Assembly: GCF_963422335.1 (NCBI RefSeq)
Contig: NZ_OY729424.1
Location: 1,302,001-1,366,000 of the forward strand
Length of the DNA: 64,000 nt
Direction of reading: 5' to 3'
Origin: an uncultured Roseateles sp.
GTDB taxonomy: Bacteria > Pseudomonadota > Gammaproteobacteria > Burkholderiales > Burkholderiaceae_C
Under the pieces are notes generated by a model that saw nothing but the letters and a program-made list of their open reading frames with translations, did no database searches and was not told the origin of the DNA. Positions 16,005 to 23,201 of this stretch are shown here, piece by piece. The position numbers were made by a program, and so were the translations under genes. Each line of letters opens with the position of its first letter. Position 1 is the first letter of the stretch.

Positions 16005-18080
16005 ATGACCACAGGTCCGAGTGGCGAGCCTTCGCCGTGGCTGCGCCGTATGCGCCTGGGCGCCGGCATCGCGGCACTGATCGTCTGCGTCCAGGGGCTG
16101 GCCCAGCCGGCGGCCGAGCCCCCGGTGCCGCTGGAACGCTTCTTCCAGCGCCCGGCCGTGCTCGAGGCCAAGCTGTCGCCCTCGGGGCGGCGCGTCGCCG
16201 TGACCGCCTCGCGTGGCATGAACCGGGTCGGCCTGGTGGTGCTCGAACTCCAGCCAGCGTCCGGTGCCAAACGGGTGGCGTTGTTTTCCGACGCCGATAT
16301 CGACCACTTTGAATGGGTCGGCGATGACCGGCTGGTGTTCAGCGTGGTCGATCTGGAGGCGGGCAGCGGCGAAGACCGGCGCTTCGCCCCGGGGCTGTTT
16401 GCCATCAATGCCGATGGCAGCGACTTTCGCATGCTGGTCAAACGCCGCGGCAACCCGCTGATCGGCGATGGCAGCTCGCGCCAGCAGGCGCTGGACTGGA
16501 ACCACAAGCTGCTGCACGTGCCGCTGCCGCAAGAGGGTGTGCGGCCCGACGAGGTGATCGTCGGCGCGATGCGCTTCGGCGACAACGAGCTCCGGTCGGT
16601 GCTGCCGCTGTGGCTCAATGTGCGCACCGGCCGTACCCGCTCGATGGAGCTGGGCGGCGCACCGGCCGATGTCGTGGACTGGATGTTCGACAGCAAGGGG
16701 CAGCCCCGCCTGGCACAGACCCGCGGTGAGGGCCGGCGAACCCTGCACTGGCGGGGGCCGGGCGATGCGCAATGGCGCGAGCTGGTGCAGAGCGATCTGC
16801 TGCACCGGCCCTTCGTGCCCCATGCGGTCGATGACCTCGGCAACCTGTACGTCACCCACAGCGACGGCCCCGAGGGCTACGAGGTGCTGGCGCGCTTCAA
16901 CTTCGAGACGCGGGCGCCGCAGTCGCCGCCGCTGGTGCGCACGCCAGGCTTCGACTTCCGCGGCGGCCTGCTGCTGGACCGCGCCGGTTCGCGGGCGCTG
17001 GGTGTGCGGGTCTCGACCGATGGCGAGCAGACCGTCTGGTACGACGAGGCCATGAAGCGCATGCAGGCGCTGGCCGACGAGCGCCTGCCGGGCCGCATCA
17101 ACCGCCTCAGCTGCCGCCGTTGCGGCGCCGACGACATGGTGGTGCTGGTGCGCTCCTACGCCGATCGGGACCCCGGCCGGCTCTGGCTGTACGAAGCGGC
17201 CGGGCAGCGCTGGCAGCCGGTCAGTGCCGTCATGGACGAAATCGATCCGCGCCGCATGGCCCAGGTCGATCTGAGACGCATCAAGGCCCGCGATGGCCTC
17301 GACCTGCCGGTCTGGCTGACCCTGCCGACCGGCGTGCCGGCGGGCCAGCCGGCGCCGGCCGTGGTGCTGGTGCACGGCGGCCCCTGGGTGCGCGGCGGGC
17401 GCTGGCGCTGGGAGCCGTTCGAGCAGTTCCTGGCCTCGCGCGGCTATCTGGTCATCAGCCCCGAATTCCGCGGCAGTGCCGGCTACGGCCAGGCCCACTA
17501 CCGGGCCGGCTGGAAGCAATGGGGTCAGGCTATGCAGGACGATGTGGCCGACGCGCTGCTGTGGGCGCAGGCCCAGGGCCTGGCCAGCCAACAGGCCTGC
17601 ATTGCCGGCGCCAGCTACGGTGGCTACTCCACCCTGATGGGCCTGGTGCGCGATCCCGAGCTCTACCGCTGCGGCGTGGCCTGGGTGGCGGTGACCGACC
17701 CCTTTCTGTACCTGAAAGGCTCCTGGTGGGTGGACGATGACATCGGCAGCCAGGCGCGCCGCCACCTGCTTCCCGAGCTGGTGGGCGATGTGGAGAAGGA
17801 CGCCGCCATGCTGACCGCCGCCTCGCCGCTGGCCCAAGTGCAGCGCATCAAGGCGCCGCTGCTGCTGGCCTTTGGCGAGAGCGACCGGCGCGTGCCCCTG
17901 GCTCATGGCGAGCGCCTGCGCGATGCGCTGCGGGCGGCAGGCCGCCCACCCGAATGGATCAGCTACGAGAACGAGGGCCACAGCTGGCGCCTGGTGGCCA
18001 CGCAAGTCGACTTCGCGCGACGCGTCGAGCTGTTCCTGGACCGGCACCTGAAGGCGCCGCCGGCTCAGGCCGGCCAATAG
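16005..18080 (+). CDS. Secreted S9 family prolyl oligopeptidase-like peptidase
   Basis: A 691-residue protein with an N-terminal export signal (RRMRLGAGIAALIVCVQGLAQPA), a beta-propeller region (about 45-420) and a C-terminal alpha/beta hydrolase domain. The catalytic triad is visible: Ser537 in GASYGG, Asp627 in GESDRRVP, His659 in GHSWR. HGGPWVRGGRW forms the oxyanion region. Members of this dipeptidyl-aminopeptidase/acylaminoacyl-peptidase group cleave short peptides in the periplasm or at the cell surface. ATG 16005 follows GGGAGGA; an open frame runs far upstream but only overlaps the SDR gene out of frame. A stem-loop at 18119-18151 follows the gene. Confidence 0.92.
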   Translation: MTTGPSGEPSPWLRRMRLGAGIAALIVCVQGLAQPAAEPPVPLERFFQRPAVLEAKLSPSGRRVAVTASRGMNRVGLVVLELQPASGAKRVALFSDADIDHFEWVGDDRLVFSVVDLEAGSGEDRRFAPGLFAINADGSDFRMLVKRRGNPLIGDGSSRQQALDWNHKLLHVPLPQEGVRPDEVIVGAMRFGDNELRSVLPLWLNVRTGRTRSMELGGAPADVVDWMFDSKGQPRLAQTRGEGRRTLHWRGPGDAQWRELVQSDLLHRPFVPHAVDDLGNLYVTHSDGPEGYEVLARFNFETRAPQSPPLVRTPGFDFRGGLLLDRAGSRALGVRVSTDGEQTVWYDEAMKRMQALADERLPGRINRLSCRRCGADDMVVLVRSYADRDPGRLWLYEAAGQRWQPVSAVMDEIDPRRMAQVDLRRIKARDGLDLPVWLTLPTGVPAGQPAPAVVLVHGGPWVRGGRWRWEPFEQFLASRGYLVISPEFRGSAGYGQAHYRAGWKQWGQAMQDDVADALLWAQAQGLASQQACIAGASYGGYSTLMGLVRDPELYRCGVAWVAVTDPFLYLKGSWWVDDDIGSQARRHLLPELVGDVEKDAAMLTAASPLAQVQRIKAPLLLAFGESDRRVPLAHGERLRDALRAAGRPPEWISYENEGHSWRLVATQVDFARRVELFLDRHLKAPPAQAGQ

Positions 18081-18118
18081 GTGCATCGGTTGCGGCTGCC
18101 GGGCGAAGAGACCAGGGT

Positions 18119-18151
18119 CCCGGCTCATCGAAAGTGCCGATGAGGGCCGGG
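18119..18151. terminator. Stem-loop after the S9 peptidase gene
   Basis: CCCGGCTCATCG (18119-18130) pairs with CGATGAGGGCCGGG (18138-18151) around a seven-base loop, giving a 12-bp stem with a two-base bulge. No T-run follows, so a classic intrinsic terminator is not supported; it may end the peptidase transcript with Rho help, protect its 3' end or separate it from the next gene. Confidence 0.4.
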
Positions 18152-18197
18152 CGAGGCGCCATTAACATGCGGTGAAGTCAACCAACGGGACGCAGCC

Positions 18198-18902
18198 ATG
18201 GCCTACAAGCCGCCGCTTGACGAGGGGGTTCTGCACAGCACGAACTTTCGTTCTATCCGTGACTGGATCGAGCGCAACAAGGCCAGGATCAAGGCCAAGC
18301 CCAACAAGAGCGTCCTGTATTCCGGCCGTGACTACGACCTCGAGATGAAGAAGGGCATGACGGCGGCCGATCTGGTGGAGTTCAAGGGCACGCCGATGTA
18401 TCTGCGCCTCGAACAGACCCGCAAACGCATGCGCGACCAGAACATCCCCTACGACTTCGAGATGCTGGAGGACGTGCTGAAGTCCATGCGCGACTACCCC
18501 AAACTGCTGGACAAGGATCATCAGGAACAGCACTTCAGCAATGCCTTCGACTTCTTCCACAGCCTCAGCCATTCGGACCGTCTCAGCCCCCTGCTGCCGA
18601 ACCGCAAGAAGATCCAGGACGACAGCTGGAAGCGCCTGTCGGAGATCTACGCAGGCAATGCCGTGGGCGACATCAAGATACTCGACGGTGCCGCGGACGA
18701 TTACGGCAAGCTGAGGGAGGACAAGGTCTTCATCCAGAAGGAGCTGGCGGCCCTGCTCAAGAACGACAAGCTGTCACCCGCCGCGAAGAAACTGCTGGAG
18801 AAGAAGATCTCCGAGTACGGGAGCTATTTCGACCGGCGCTACACCGAACTGATTGCGCGCTTGGACGAAGGGAAGTCGCGCTTGAGCGGCAAAGGGCGGT
18901 AG
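18198..18902 (+). CDS. Hypothetical protein, possible NAD-utilising toxin-like fold
   Basis: A 234-residue soluble, lysine-rich protein without signal peptide or membrane segment; I do not recognise a named family with certainty. The arrangement VLYSGRD (39-45), GTPMYLRLEQT (64-74) and DSWKRLSEIYAGNAVGDIKIL (142-162) recalls the core of ADP-ribosyltransferase/NAD-glycohydrolase-like polymorphic toxin domains (YSGR...G-T...E-T...W-S--YA--A-G). That resemblance is by eye and weak. The C-terminus (170-234) is charged, predicted helical and possibly coiled-coil. The Lys-rich composition differs from most neighbours and may mark acquired DNA. The next gene, 111 bases on in the same direction, is also unassigned and could be a partner. 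Confidence 0.6.
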   Translation: MAYKPPLDEGVLHSTNFRSIRDWIERNKARIKAKPNKSVLYSGRDYDLEMKKGMTAADLVEFKGTPMYLRLEQTRKRMRDQNIPYDFEMLEDVLKSMRDYPKLLDKDHQEQHFSNAFDFFHSLSHSDRLSPLLPNRKKIQDDSWKRLSEIYAGNAVGDIKILDGAADDYGKLREDKVFIQKELAALLKNDKLSPAAKKLLEKKISEYGSYFDRRYTELIARLDEGKSRLSGKGR

Positions 18903-19002
18903 CGCCTGTCGGTGGCGGCAAGGCAGCGACAGCCGGCCCGGCCGCACTGCGCCCGGCCATCGGCTGGTTCCTGGTCAAAATCGACCCTTGAGCCGATCTG
19001 CA

Positions 19003-19007
19003 AAGGA
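19003..19007 (+). promoter_or_regulatory. Ribosome binding site supporting a TTG start at 19014
   Basis: AAGGA lies six bases before TTG 19014, whereas the first in-frame ATG (19029) has no comparable site. This spacing is why the TTG is chosen as start of the following gene. Confidence 0.45.
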
Positions 19008-19013
19008 ACGCCC

Positions 19014-19754
19014 TTGAACCGTGATGCCATGGCCCACCGCTTGGCCGACTATTTCGATCTGCAATTGCGTTTTGCCGACCGCATGAGTGAACTCGGCGGC
19101 TTGCCCTTGCGGGAGGCGGTGACGCGTTTCACCAATCTGCATCGGCGCTTCGGCTTGGGAGACCCCGAGCAAGGGCTGGCGCCGGCCTGGGAAGACTTCA
19201 TCGGGCCGCTGGAACGCTTGGACGACGCCGAGCGTCGCAAGGCTTGGACGCAAGAGTTCTTCCTCCGCTCATCTGACGAGGTGCCACCGGTGGATCAGGT
19301 GTGCTTCGGCTGCTTCGCCTGCGAGGCGCCGGACGCGCTGGGTGTGCTGCGCATTCATTTCATGAACCGCGACGGTGATGACGAAGTCGGCCCGCTGAGC
19401 CGAGCGAAGATCGGGCGCCGACGCGATGAGCTGGCCAAACTATTTGCATTTGTGCGTGAGCACTACCCGCAGGCCAGCCTCGTCAGGGGTGTTTCCTGGC
19501 TGTATCACTGGGAGGCCTACCGCCGGCTGTTCCCTCCGGCGTATGGTGGTTCGGCCCGGCCGGCGCAGCGCTTGCGTCTCAGCGGGTCGTCCAGCTGGGG
19601 CCAGTTCTTGACGCATAAAGGTGCAATCAAGCCGGCGCTTCGGGATGCATTTCTGCTCCGACTGGGCTCGTTGAATGCAGCCGCACCCTGGCAGGACTTT
19701 CCACTCCCGGCAATGATCGCGGAAGCGCCCGTGGCACTGTTCTTCGAAGCTTGA
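19014..19754 (+). CDS. Hypothetical protein
   Basis: A 246-residue soluble protein (from the TTG; 241 from ATG 19029) of unrecognised family. Visible features are an N-terminal helix-rich part (MAHRLADYFDLQLRFADRMSELGGLPLREAVTRFTNLHRRFGLG), a short Cys motif CFGCFAC near residue 100, a central LFAFVREHYPQASLVRGVSWLYHWEAYRRLFPP segment, and GSSSWGQFLTHKGAIKPAL. The W/Y/F-rich middle suggests an enzyme or binding domain rather than a regulator. No signal peptide. It follows the other unassigned gene and ends 20 bases before the convergent TonB-like gene. A partner or immunity role for the upstream protein is speculation. Confidence 0.6.
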   Translation: MNRDAMAHRLADYFDLQLRFADRMSELGGLPLREAVTRFTNLHRRFGLGDPEQGLAPAWEDFIGPLERLDDAERRKAWTQEFFLRSSDEVPPVDQVCFGCFACEAPDALGVLRIHFMNRDGDDEVGPLSRAKIGRRRDELAKLFAFVREHYPQASLVRGVSWLYHWEAYRRLFPPAYGGSARPAQRLRLSGSSSWGQFLTHKGAIKPALRDAFLLRLGSLNAAAPWQDFPLPAMIAEAPVALFFEA

Positions 19755-19773
19755 TCGGTTCCGGACGAGCCCG

Positions 19774-21273
19774 TCAGTACAGCCGGACTGCCATGTCGAA
19801 GTGCCAGGTCCGGCGGATCTCGACCACGTCGAACTCTCGGGCCAGGGCCGGCTGGAAGGCGGGGTAGTTGGCCTGACTCTGCACGATGCGCCGCACCGCG
19901 TCGTCGATGGCCGCCACGCCGCTGGAACGAACGAAGTTCACCGACTCCACCGAGCCATCGCTTCGAATCGCCACCATCACGACCGGATCGGTGTGAGGCT
20001 GCTTCGCTGCCTCGCGGACCATGTCGAAGGTCATGTTCAGCTGGATCTTCCGGCTCCAGGCCTCGGCGTACAGGACGAGTTCCGCATTCGCGTCGCTGCG
20101 CCCGAAGAGCCGGCCGCGCCGTGCGCTGCTCGTGGTGGGCGCCAGGCGCGCCGCGGCCGCGGCCGCCTCGCGCCGGGCAGCTTCTTCGTCCAGTTGCCGA
20201 CCTATCGCCCTGAGCCTGGCCTCCCGCAGCTCGGCCTCGGCCTTCAATGCGTCCAGCCTTGCGGTCTCGATGCGCGCCGCCGCCTGGCGGGCGGCCTCCT
20301 GCCGCGCGGACTCTGCCCGCGCGGCGTCCTGTCGTGCCGCCTCTTGTCGCGCGGTCTCGGCCTTGGCCGCCTCCTGTCGCGCAGCTTCTTGGCGAGCGGC
20401 TTCCTGGCGCACCGCGGCCTGCCGTGCAGCGTCCAGCCGCTCGGCTTCCTGTCGCGCAGCCTCTTGCCTGGCAGCCTCCTGTCGCGCAGCAGCTTGCCTT
20501 GCAGCCTCCAGGCGGTCGGCCTCCTGTTTTGCCTCCCGCCGGCTGCGTTCAAGTTCGGCCAATTCAAGCGCACGTTCCCGTGCCTCTTGCTTGATGCGCG
20601 CCTGTGCGTCATCACCTGCATCTCGAAGCGGCGGCGTCTCGGCCGCCGGGCTCGAAGCACTGGCCGCTGCCGCTGTCACCACGGGTGTGACGGGCGTTGG
20701 CAGCACCGGCGCCGGGGGCACGACCCATGGCGCCTCGACGGGCCGCTCGACGGCGACCACGGCGGGCCGGGGGGTTGGCGGGGGCGCGCTGTCGGCCGGC
20801 GTATCGGTACGCACGGGCGCTTCTTTGGCCGGCGCTGTGGCCGGGGCAGTCTCGGCTTTCGGACTGGCCTGCGGCACGATCGCTGCGGCCATCCGCGGCG
20901 GCTCAGCCGAGATGGAGCGTGCGGGCCCATCGGCATCAGGCGGCTCAATCGCTGCGTCCTGCGGGGGCGGCGCAGCGGGCACTCGCGGCGGCACGAGCAG
21001 CACACGCAGCTCGGGCACCTCGGCCCGTCTGTCCTGCCAGGGGAAGCCCAGGCCCGGCAGCCCGGCGCCCTGGCCGCCGAAGGTCAGGCTCAGCAGCAAC
21101 AGATGGAGCAGCAGCGAGAGCAGCAGTGCAAACGCCGGACGCCTGCGCCCGGCGCCCAGACGCGCGGCCGGCGCAGATTCCACCGGCGTCGGGTCACAAG
21201 GCGCTGCGGGAGAGTCGCCGGAGCCCGTGAAAATCAAGCGCGCACCGCCAGCCCAGGCCCATGACCTTGCCAC
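19774..21273 (-). CDS. TonB/TolA-like energy-transducer protein with Ala/Glu/Arg/Gln pentad repeats
   Basis: A 499-residue inner-membrane-anchored protein. A basic cluster GAGRRR precedes one transmembrane helix at about 46-66 (FALLLSLLLHLLLLSLTF), then a Pro/Ala-rich periplasmic spacer (about 75-215), a long charged helix of RQEAA-type pentads (about 225-370), and a TonB C-terminal domain (about 390-499) with VAIRSDGSVESVNFVRSSGVAAIDDAVRRIV. This is the TolA/TonB layout: anchor, long rod and a domain that touches outer-membrane partners. No exbB/exbD or tolQR lies beside it. The start is a GTG with no good ribosome site; no in-frame ATG precedes the membrane helix, so the exact N-terminus is uncertain. 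Confidence 0.82.
   Translation of the reverse strand: MARSWAWAGGARLIFTGSGDSPAAPCDPTPVESAPAARLGAGRRRPAFALLLSLLLHLLLLSLTFGGQGAGLPGLGFPWQDRRAEVPELRVLLVPPRVPAAPPPQDAAIEPPDADGPARSISAEPPRMAAAIVPQASPKAETAPATAPAKEAPVRTDTPADSAPPPTPRPAVVAVERPVEAPWVVPPAPVLPTPVTPVVTAAAASASSPAAETPPLRDAGDDAQARIKQEARERALELAELERSRREAKQEADRLEAARQAAARQEAARQEAARQEAERLDAARQAAVRQEAARQEAARQEAAKAETARQEAARQDAARAESARQEAARQAAARIETARLDALKAEAELREARLRAIGRQLDEEAARREAAAAAARLAPTTSSARRGRLFGRSDANAELVLYAEAWSRKIQLNMTFDMVREAAKQPHTDPVVMVAIRSDGSVESVNFVRSSGVAAIDDAVRRIVQSQANYPAFQPALAREFDVVEIRRTWHFDMAVRLY
20200..20540 (-). repeat. Imperfect 15-bp repeats coding RQEAA pentads
   Basis: Within the TonB-like gene, variants of a 15-base unit (on this strand GCCTCCTGTCGCGCA) recur some twenty times, coding ARQEA/ARQAA/AKAET-like pentads. 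Period and reading frame agree, so copy number can change without frameshift. This is a low-complexity coding repeat, not a CRISPR array: there are no unique spacers. Confidence 0.75.
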
Positions 21274-21418
21274 AACACGCCGGGGACATCTGTGAACCTC
21301 ATGCTGCCCATTGTCCTATTCCTGTCGTCAGACATGGGCGCTGATTCTCGCGGGTCCGGATCCGGGCCGGCCATGTTCAGGCTAAGCTCGCGGCCTACCG
21401 TCTGTACCGTTGGATTTC

Positions 21419-21946
21419 ATGCCTTCTCGCGAAGACCCTGATGCCTCGCCCCTTGGAGGGGTCGAAGCCGGCGCCAGTCAAGATCCGGCCCTGCTGCGCC
21501 GCCTGCTGCGCGCGAAGGACCGCATGGATGCCGCGTCGCATGAGTCCTGGCCGGTGGCGCGACTGGCCGAAGTCAGCGGCGTCTCGGAGGCCCATTTCGC
21601 GCGCTCGTTCAGGCAGGCCTTCGGCATTCCACCGCACCGCTACCTGTTGACGCGGCGCATCGAGCAGGCCAACACGCTGCTGCGCGACACCGAGCTGCCC
21701 ATCACCGAGATCGCCTTCGCGACCGGGTGGGAGAGCCTGGGCACCTTCGGCCGCACCTTCCGCGACATCACCGGCACCAGCCCGAGCGCCCTGCGCCGTG
21801 ACGCCAGGGCGGCGGCGCAGCCACTCGACCGGGTGCCCGCCTGCGTCCTGAAAGCCGCTCAGCGGCCGGATCTCACCATCGCAGTTTCGGAGAAGCGCCG
21901 CCGCGTGGCCAAGGGTACAACTCGGGCCTCAACCAAGGAGATGTGA
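21419..21946 (+). CDS. AraC family transcriptional regulator (DNA-binding domain only)
   Basis: A 175-residue protein consisting mainly of an AraC/XylS double HTH at about 25-125 (WPVARLAEVSGVSEAHFARSFRQAFGIPPHRYLLTRRIEQANTLLRDTELPITEIAFATGWESLGTFGRTFRDITGTSPSALRR). There is no effector domain, only short tails. ATG 21419 is preferred over the TTG three codons upstream. Its stop overlaps the start of the VOC gene, and DUF1801 and SnoaL-like genes follow with overlaps, so it appears to head a four-gene unit it may control. It is divergent from the TonB-like gene over 145 bases. Confidence 0.88.
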   Translation: MPSREDPDASPLGGVEAGASQDPALLRRLLRAKDRMDAASHESWPVARLAEVSGVSEAHFARSFRQAFGIPPHRYLLTRRIEQANTLLRDTELPITEIAFATGWESLGTFGRTFRDITGTSPSALRRDARAAAQPLDRVPACVLKAAQRPDLTIAVSEKRRRVAKGTTRASTKEM

Positions 21947-22374
21947 TGATGAACCAAGGGCAGCAAGGTATTGGCGTGGTGGGTCTGTATGTCGACAACC
22001 AGGACGAGGCGCTCGCGTTCTATGTCGGCAAGCTCGGCTTTCGCGTCCACACGGACGTGCGCAACGGCGCCTATCGCTGGCTGACGGTGCAGCACCCGGA
22101 ACAAGCCTCGTTCCAGCTCGGCCTGTTCACACCGGGGCCGCCGACTCACGACGAAGCGACGGCGCAGACCCTGCGTGCCATGGTGGCCAAGGGGGCGATG
22201 CCGCCGCTGGTGCTGACCGTGGCTGATTGCCGGGCCAGCTACGCACAATGGCTTGCCGCCGGCGTGGAGTTCACGCAGGAGCCGGTGGAGCGCTTCGGTA
22301 GCGTGGACGCCGGCTTCCGCGACCCGTCGGGCAATGGCTGGAAAATGATACAGGCTGCGAGGGGCACGGCATGA
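21946..22374 (+). CDS. VOC family protein (glyoxalase-like)
   Basis: A 142-residue protein with the VOC fold: VVGLYVDNQDEALAFYVGKLGFRVHTDVRNGAYRWLTVQHPE in the first module and ADCRASYAQWLAAGVEFTQEPVERFGSVDAGFRDPSGNGWKMIQ in the second. AAGGAG (21935-21940) precedes two adjacent ATGs (21946 and 21949); either may serve. It overlaps both the AraC stop and, at its 3' end (ATGA 22371-22374), the DUF1801 gene, indicating translational coupling. Similar AraC-VOC pairs are common in Burkholderiales, but the substrate is unknown. Confidence 0.87.
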   Translation: MMNQGQQGIGVVGLYVDNQDEALAFYVGKLGFRVHTDVRNGAYRWLTVQHPEQASFQLGLFTPGPPTHDEATAQTLRAMVAKGAMPPLVLTVADCRASYAQWLAAGVEFTQEPVERFGSVDAGFRDPSGNGWKMIQAARGTA

Positions 22375-22739
22375 GCCAGCAATCCGTATCCGAACTGATT
22401 GACGCCAAGATCGAGGCCCTGGGCGACTGGCGAGGCGAGATGCTGGCGCGGCTGCGCAGCCTGATCACCGCAGCCGACCCCGGTGTGATCGAGGAGTGGA
22501 AGTGGAGCACGCCGGTCTGGTCATGCCAGGGCCTGATCTGCACCGGAGAAAGCTACAAGCAGGTGGTCAAGCTGACCTTCGCCAAGGGCGCCTCGCTGCC
22601 CGACCCGGCAGGTCTGTTCAACTCCAGCCTGGACGGCAAGGTGCGCCGGGCGATCGACTTCCGTGAAGGCGATGTGGTCAATCAGGCGGCGCTGACGGCC
22701 CTGATCCGCGCAGCGGCAGCATTGAACCAGCGCTCGTAA
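22371..22739 (+). CDS. DUF1801 domain-containing protein
   Basis: A 122-residue protein matching DUF1801 (YdhG/YdeI-like): ISELIDAKIEALGDWRGEMLARLRSLI-type N-terminal helices, then EWKWSTPVWSCQGLICTGESYKQVVKLTFAKGASLPDPAGLFNSSLDGKVRRAIDF. That second block is diagnostic. Its start overlaps the VOC stop by four bases. The family has a steroidogenic-factor-like small fold of unknown function and often accompanies VOC and SnoaL proteins in stress or detoxification cassettes, as here. Confidence 0.85.
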   Translation: MSQQSVSELIDAKIEALGDWRGEMLARLRSLITAADPGVIEEWKWSTPVWSCQGLICTGESYKQVVKLTFAKGASLPDPAGLFNSSLDGKVRRAIDFREGDVVNQAALTALIRAAAALNQRS

Positions 22740-22769
22740 ACGGTCCGAACCGGACACGGGAGAGACTTG

Positions 22770-23201
22770 ATGAGTGAGCTGGACAAAGACCTGGCCCGGG
22801 TGCTTGGCGTCTACGAGTCTGCGGTGTTCAAGAAGGACGTCGAGGCTTTCATGCGTCTGTACGACCCCGATGTCCGGGTTTTCGATGCCTGGGGCGTCTG
22901 GTCCTACGAGGGCGCCGAGGCCTGGCGGCGTGCCGTCGAGGGCTGGTTCACATCGCTGGGCACCGAGCGGGTGAAAGTGAGCTTTGCCGAGGTGCAGGCC
23001 TCGGTCGGCAAAGACATGGCCTCGGTCAGCGCCATCGTCACCTATGCAGGCCTCTCGGCCGAAGGCCAGTCACTTCGCACCATGCAAAACCGCATCACCT
23101 GGGTGCTTCGGACCATAGGCCATGTGCCACGCATCGTGCACGAACACACCTCGGCGCCGATGGGCTTCGACGACTCGAAGGCAATTCTTGTGCGCACCTA
23201 G
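22770..23201 (+). CDS. SnoaL/NTF2-like (DUF4440-type) protein
   Basis: A 143-residue NTF2-fold protein: LARVLGVYESAVFKKDVEAFMRLYDPDVRVFDAWGVWSYEGAEAWRRAVEGWFTSLG, then VSAIVTYAGLSAEGQSLRTMQNRITWVLRTIGHVPRIVHEHTSAPM. This matches the SnoaL/ketosteroid-isomerase-like superfamily, whose members may be enzymes or binding proteins. ATG 22770 follows GGGAGAG; an upstream in-frame TTG is less likely. It is the last gene of the AraC-led unit and overlaps the 3' end of a convergent MFS gene by four bases. Confidence 0.85.
   Translation: MSELDKDLARVLGVYESAVFKKDVEAFMRLYDPDVRVFDAWGVWSYEGAEAWRRAVEGWFTSLGTERVKVSFAEVQASVGKDMASVSAIVTYAGLSAEGQSLRTMQNRITWVLRTIGHVPRIVHEHTSAPMGFDDSKAILVRT

Noticed and set aside
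20200..20540. CRISPR-like periodic repeats
   Set aside because: The period is 15 bp without unique spacers, in frame with a coiled-coil protein; it is a coding repeat.
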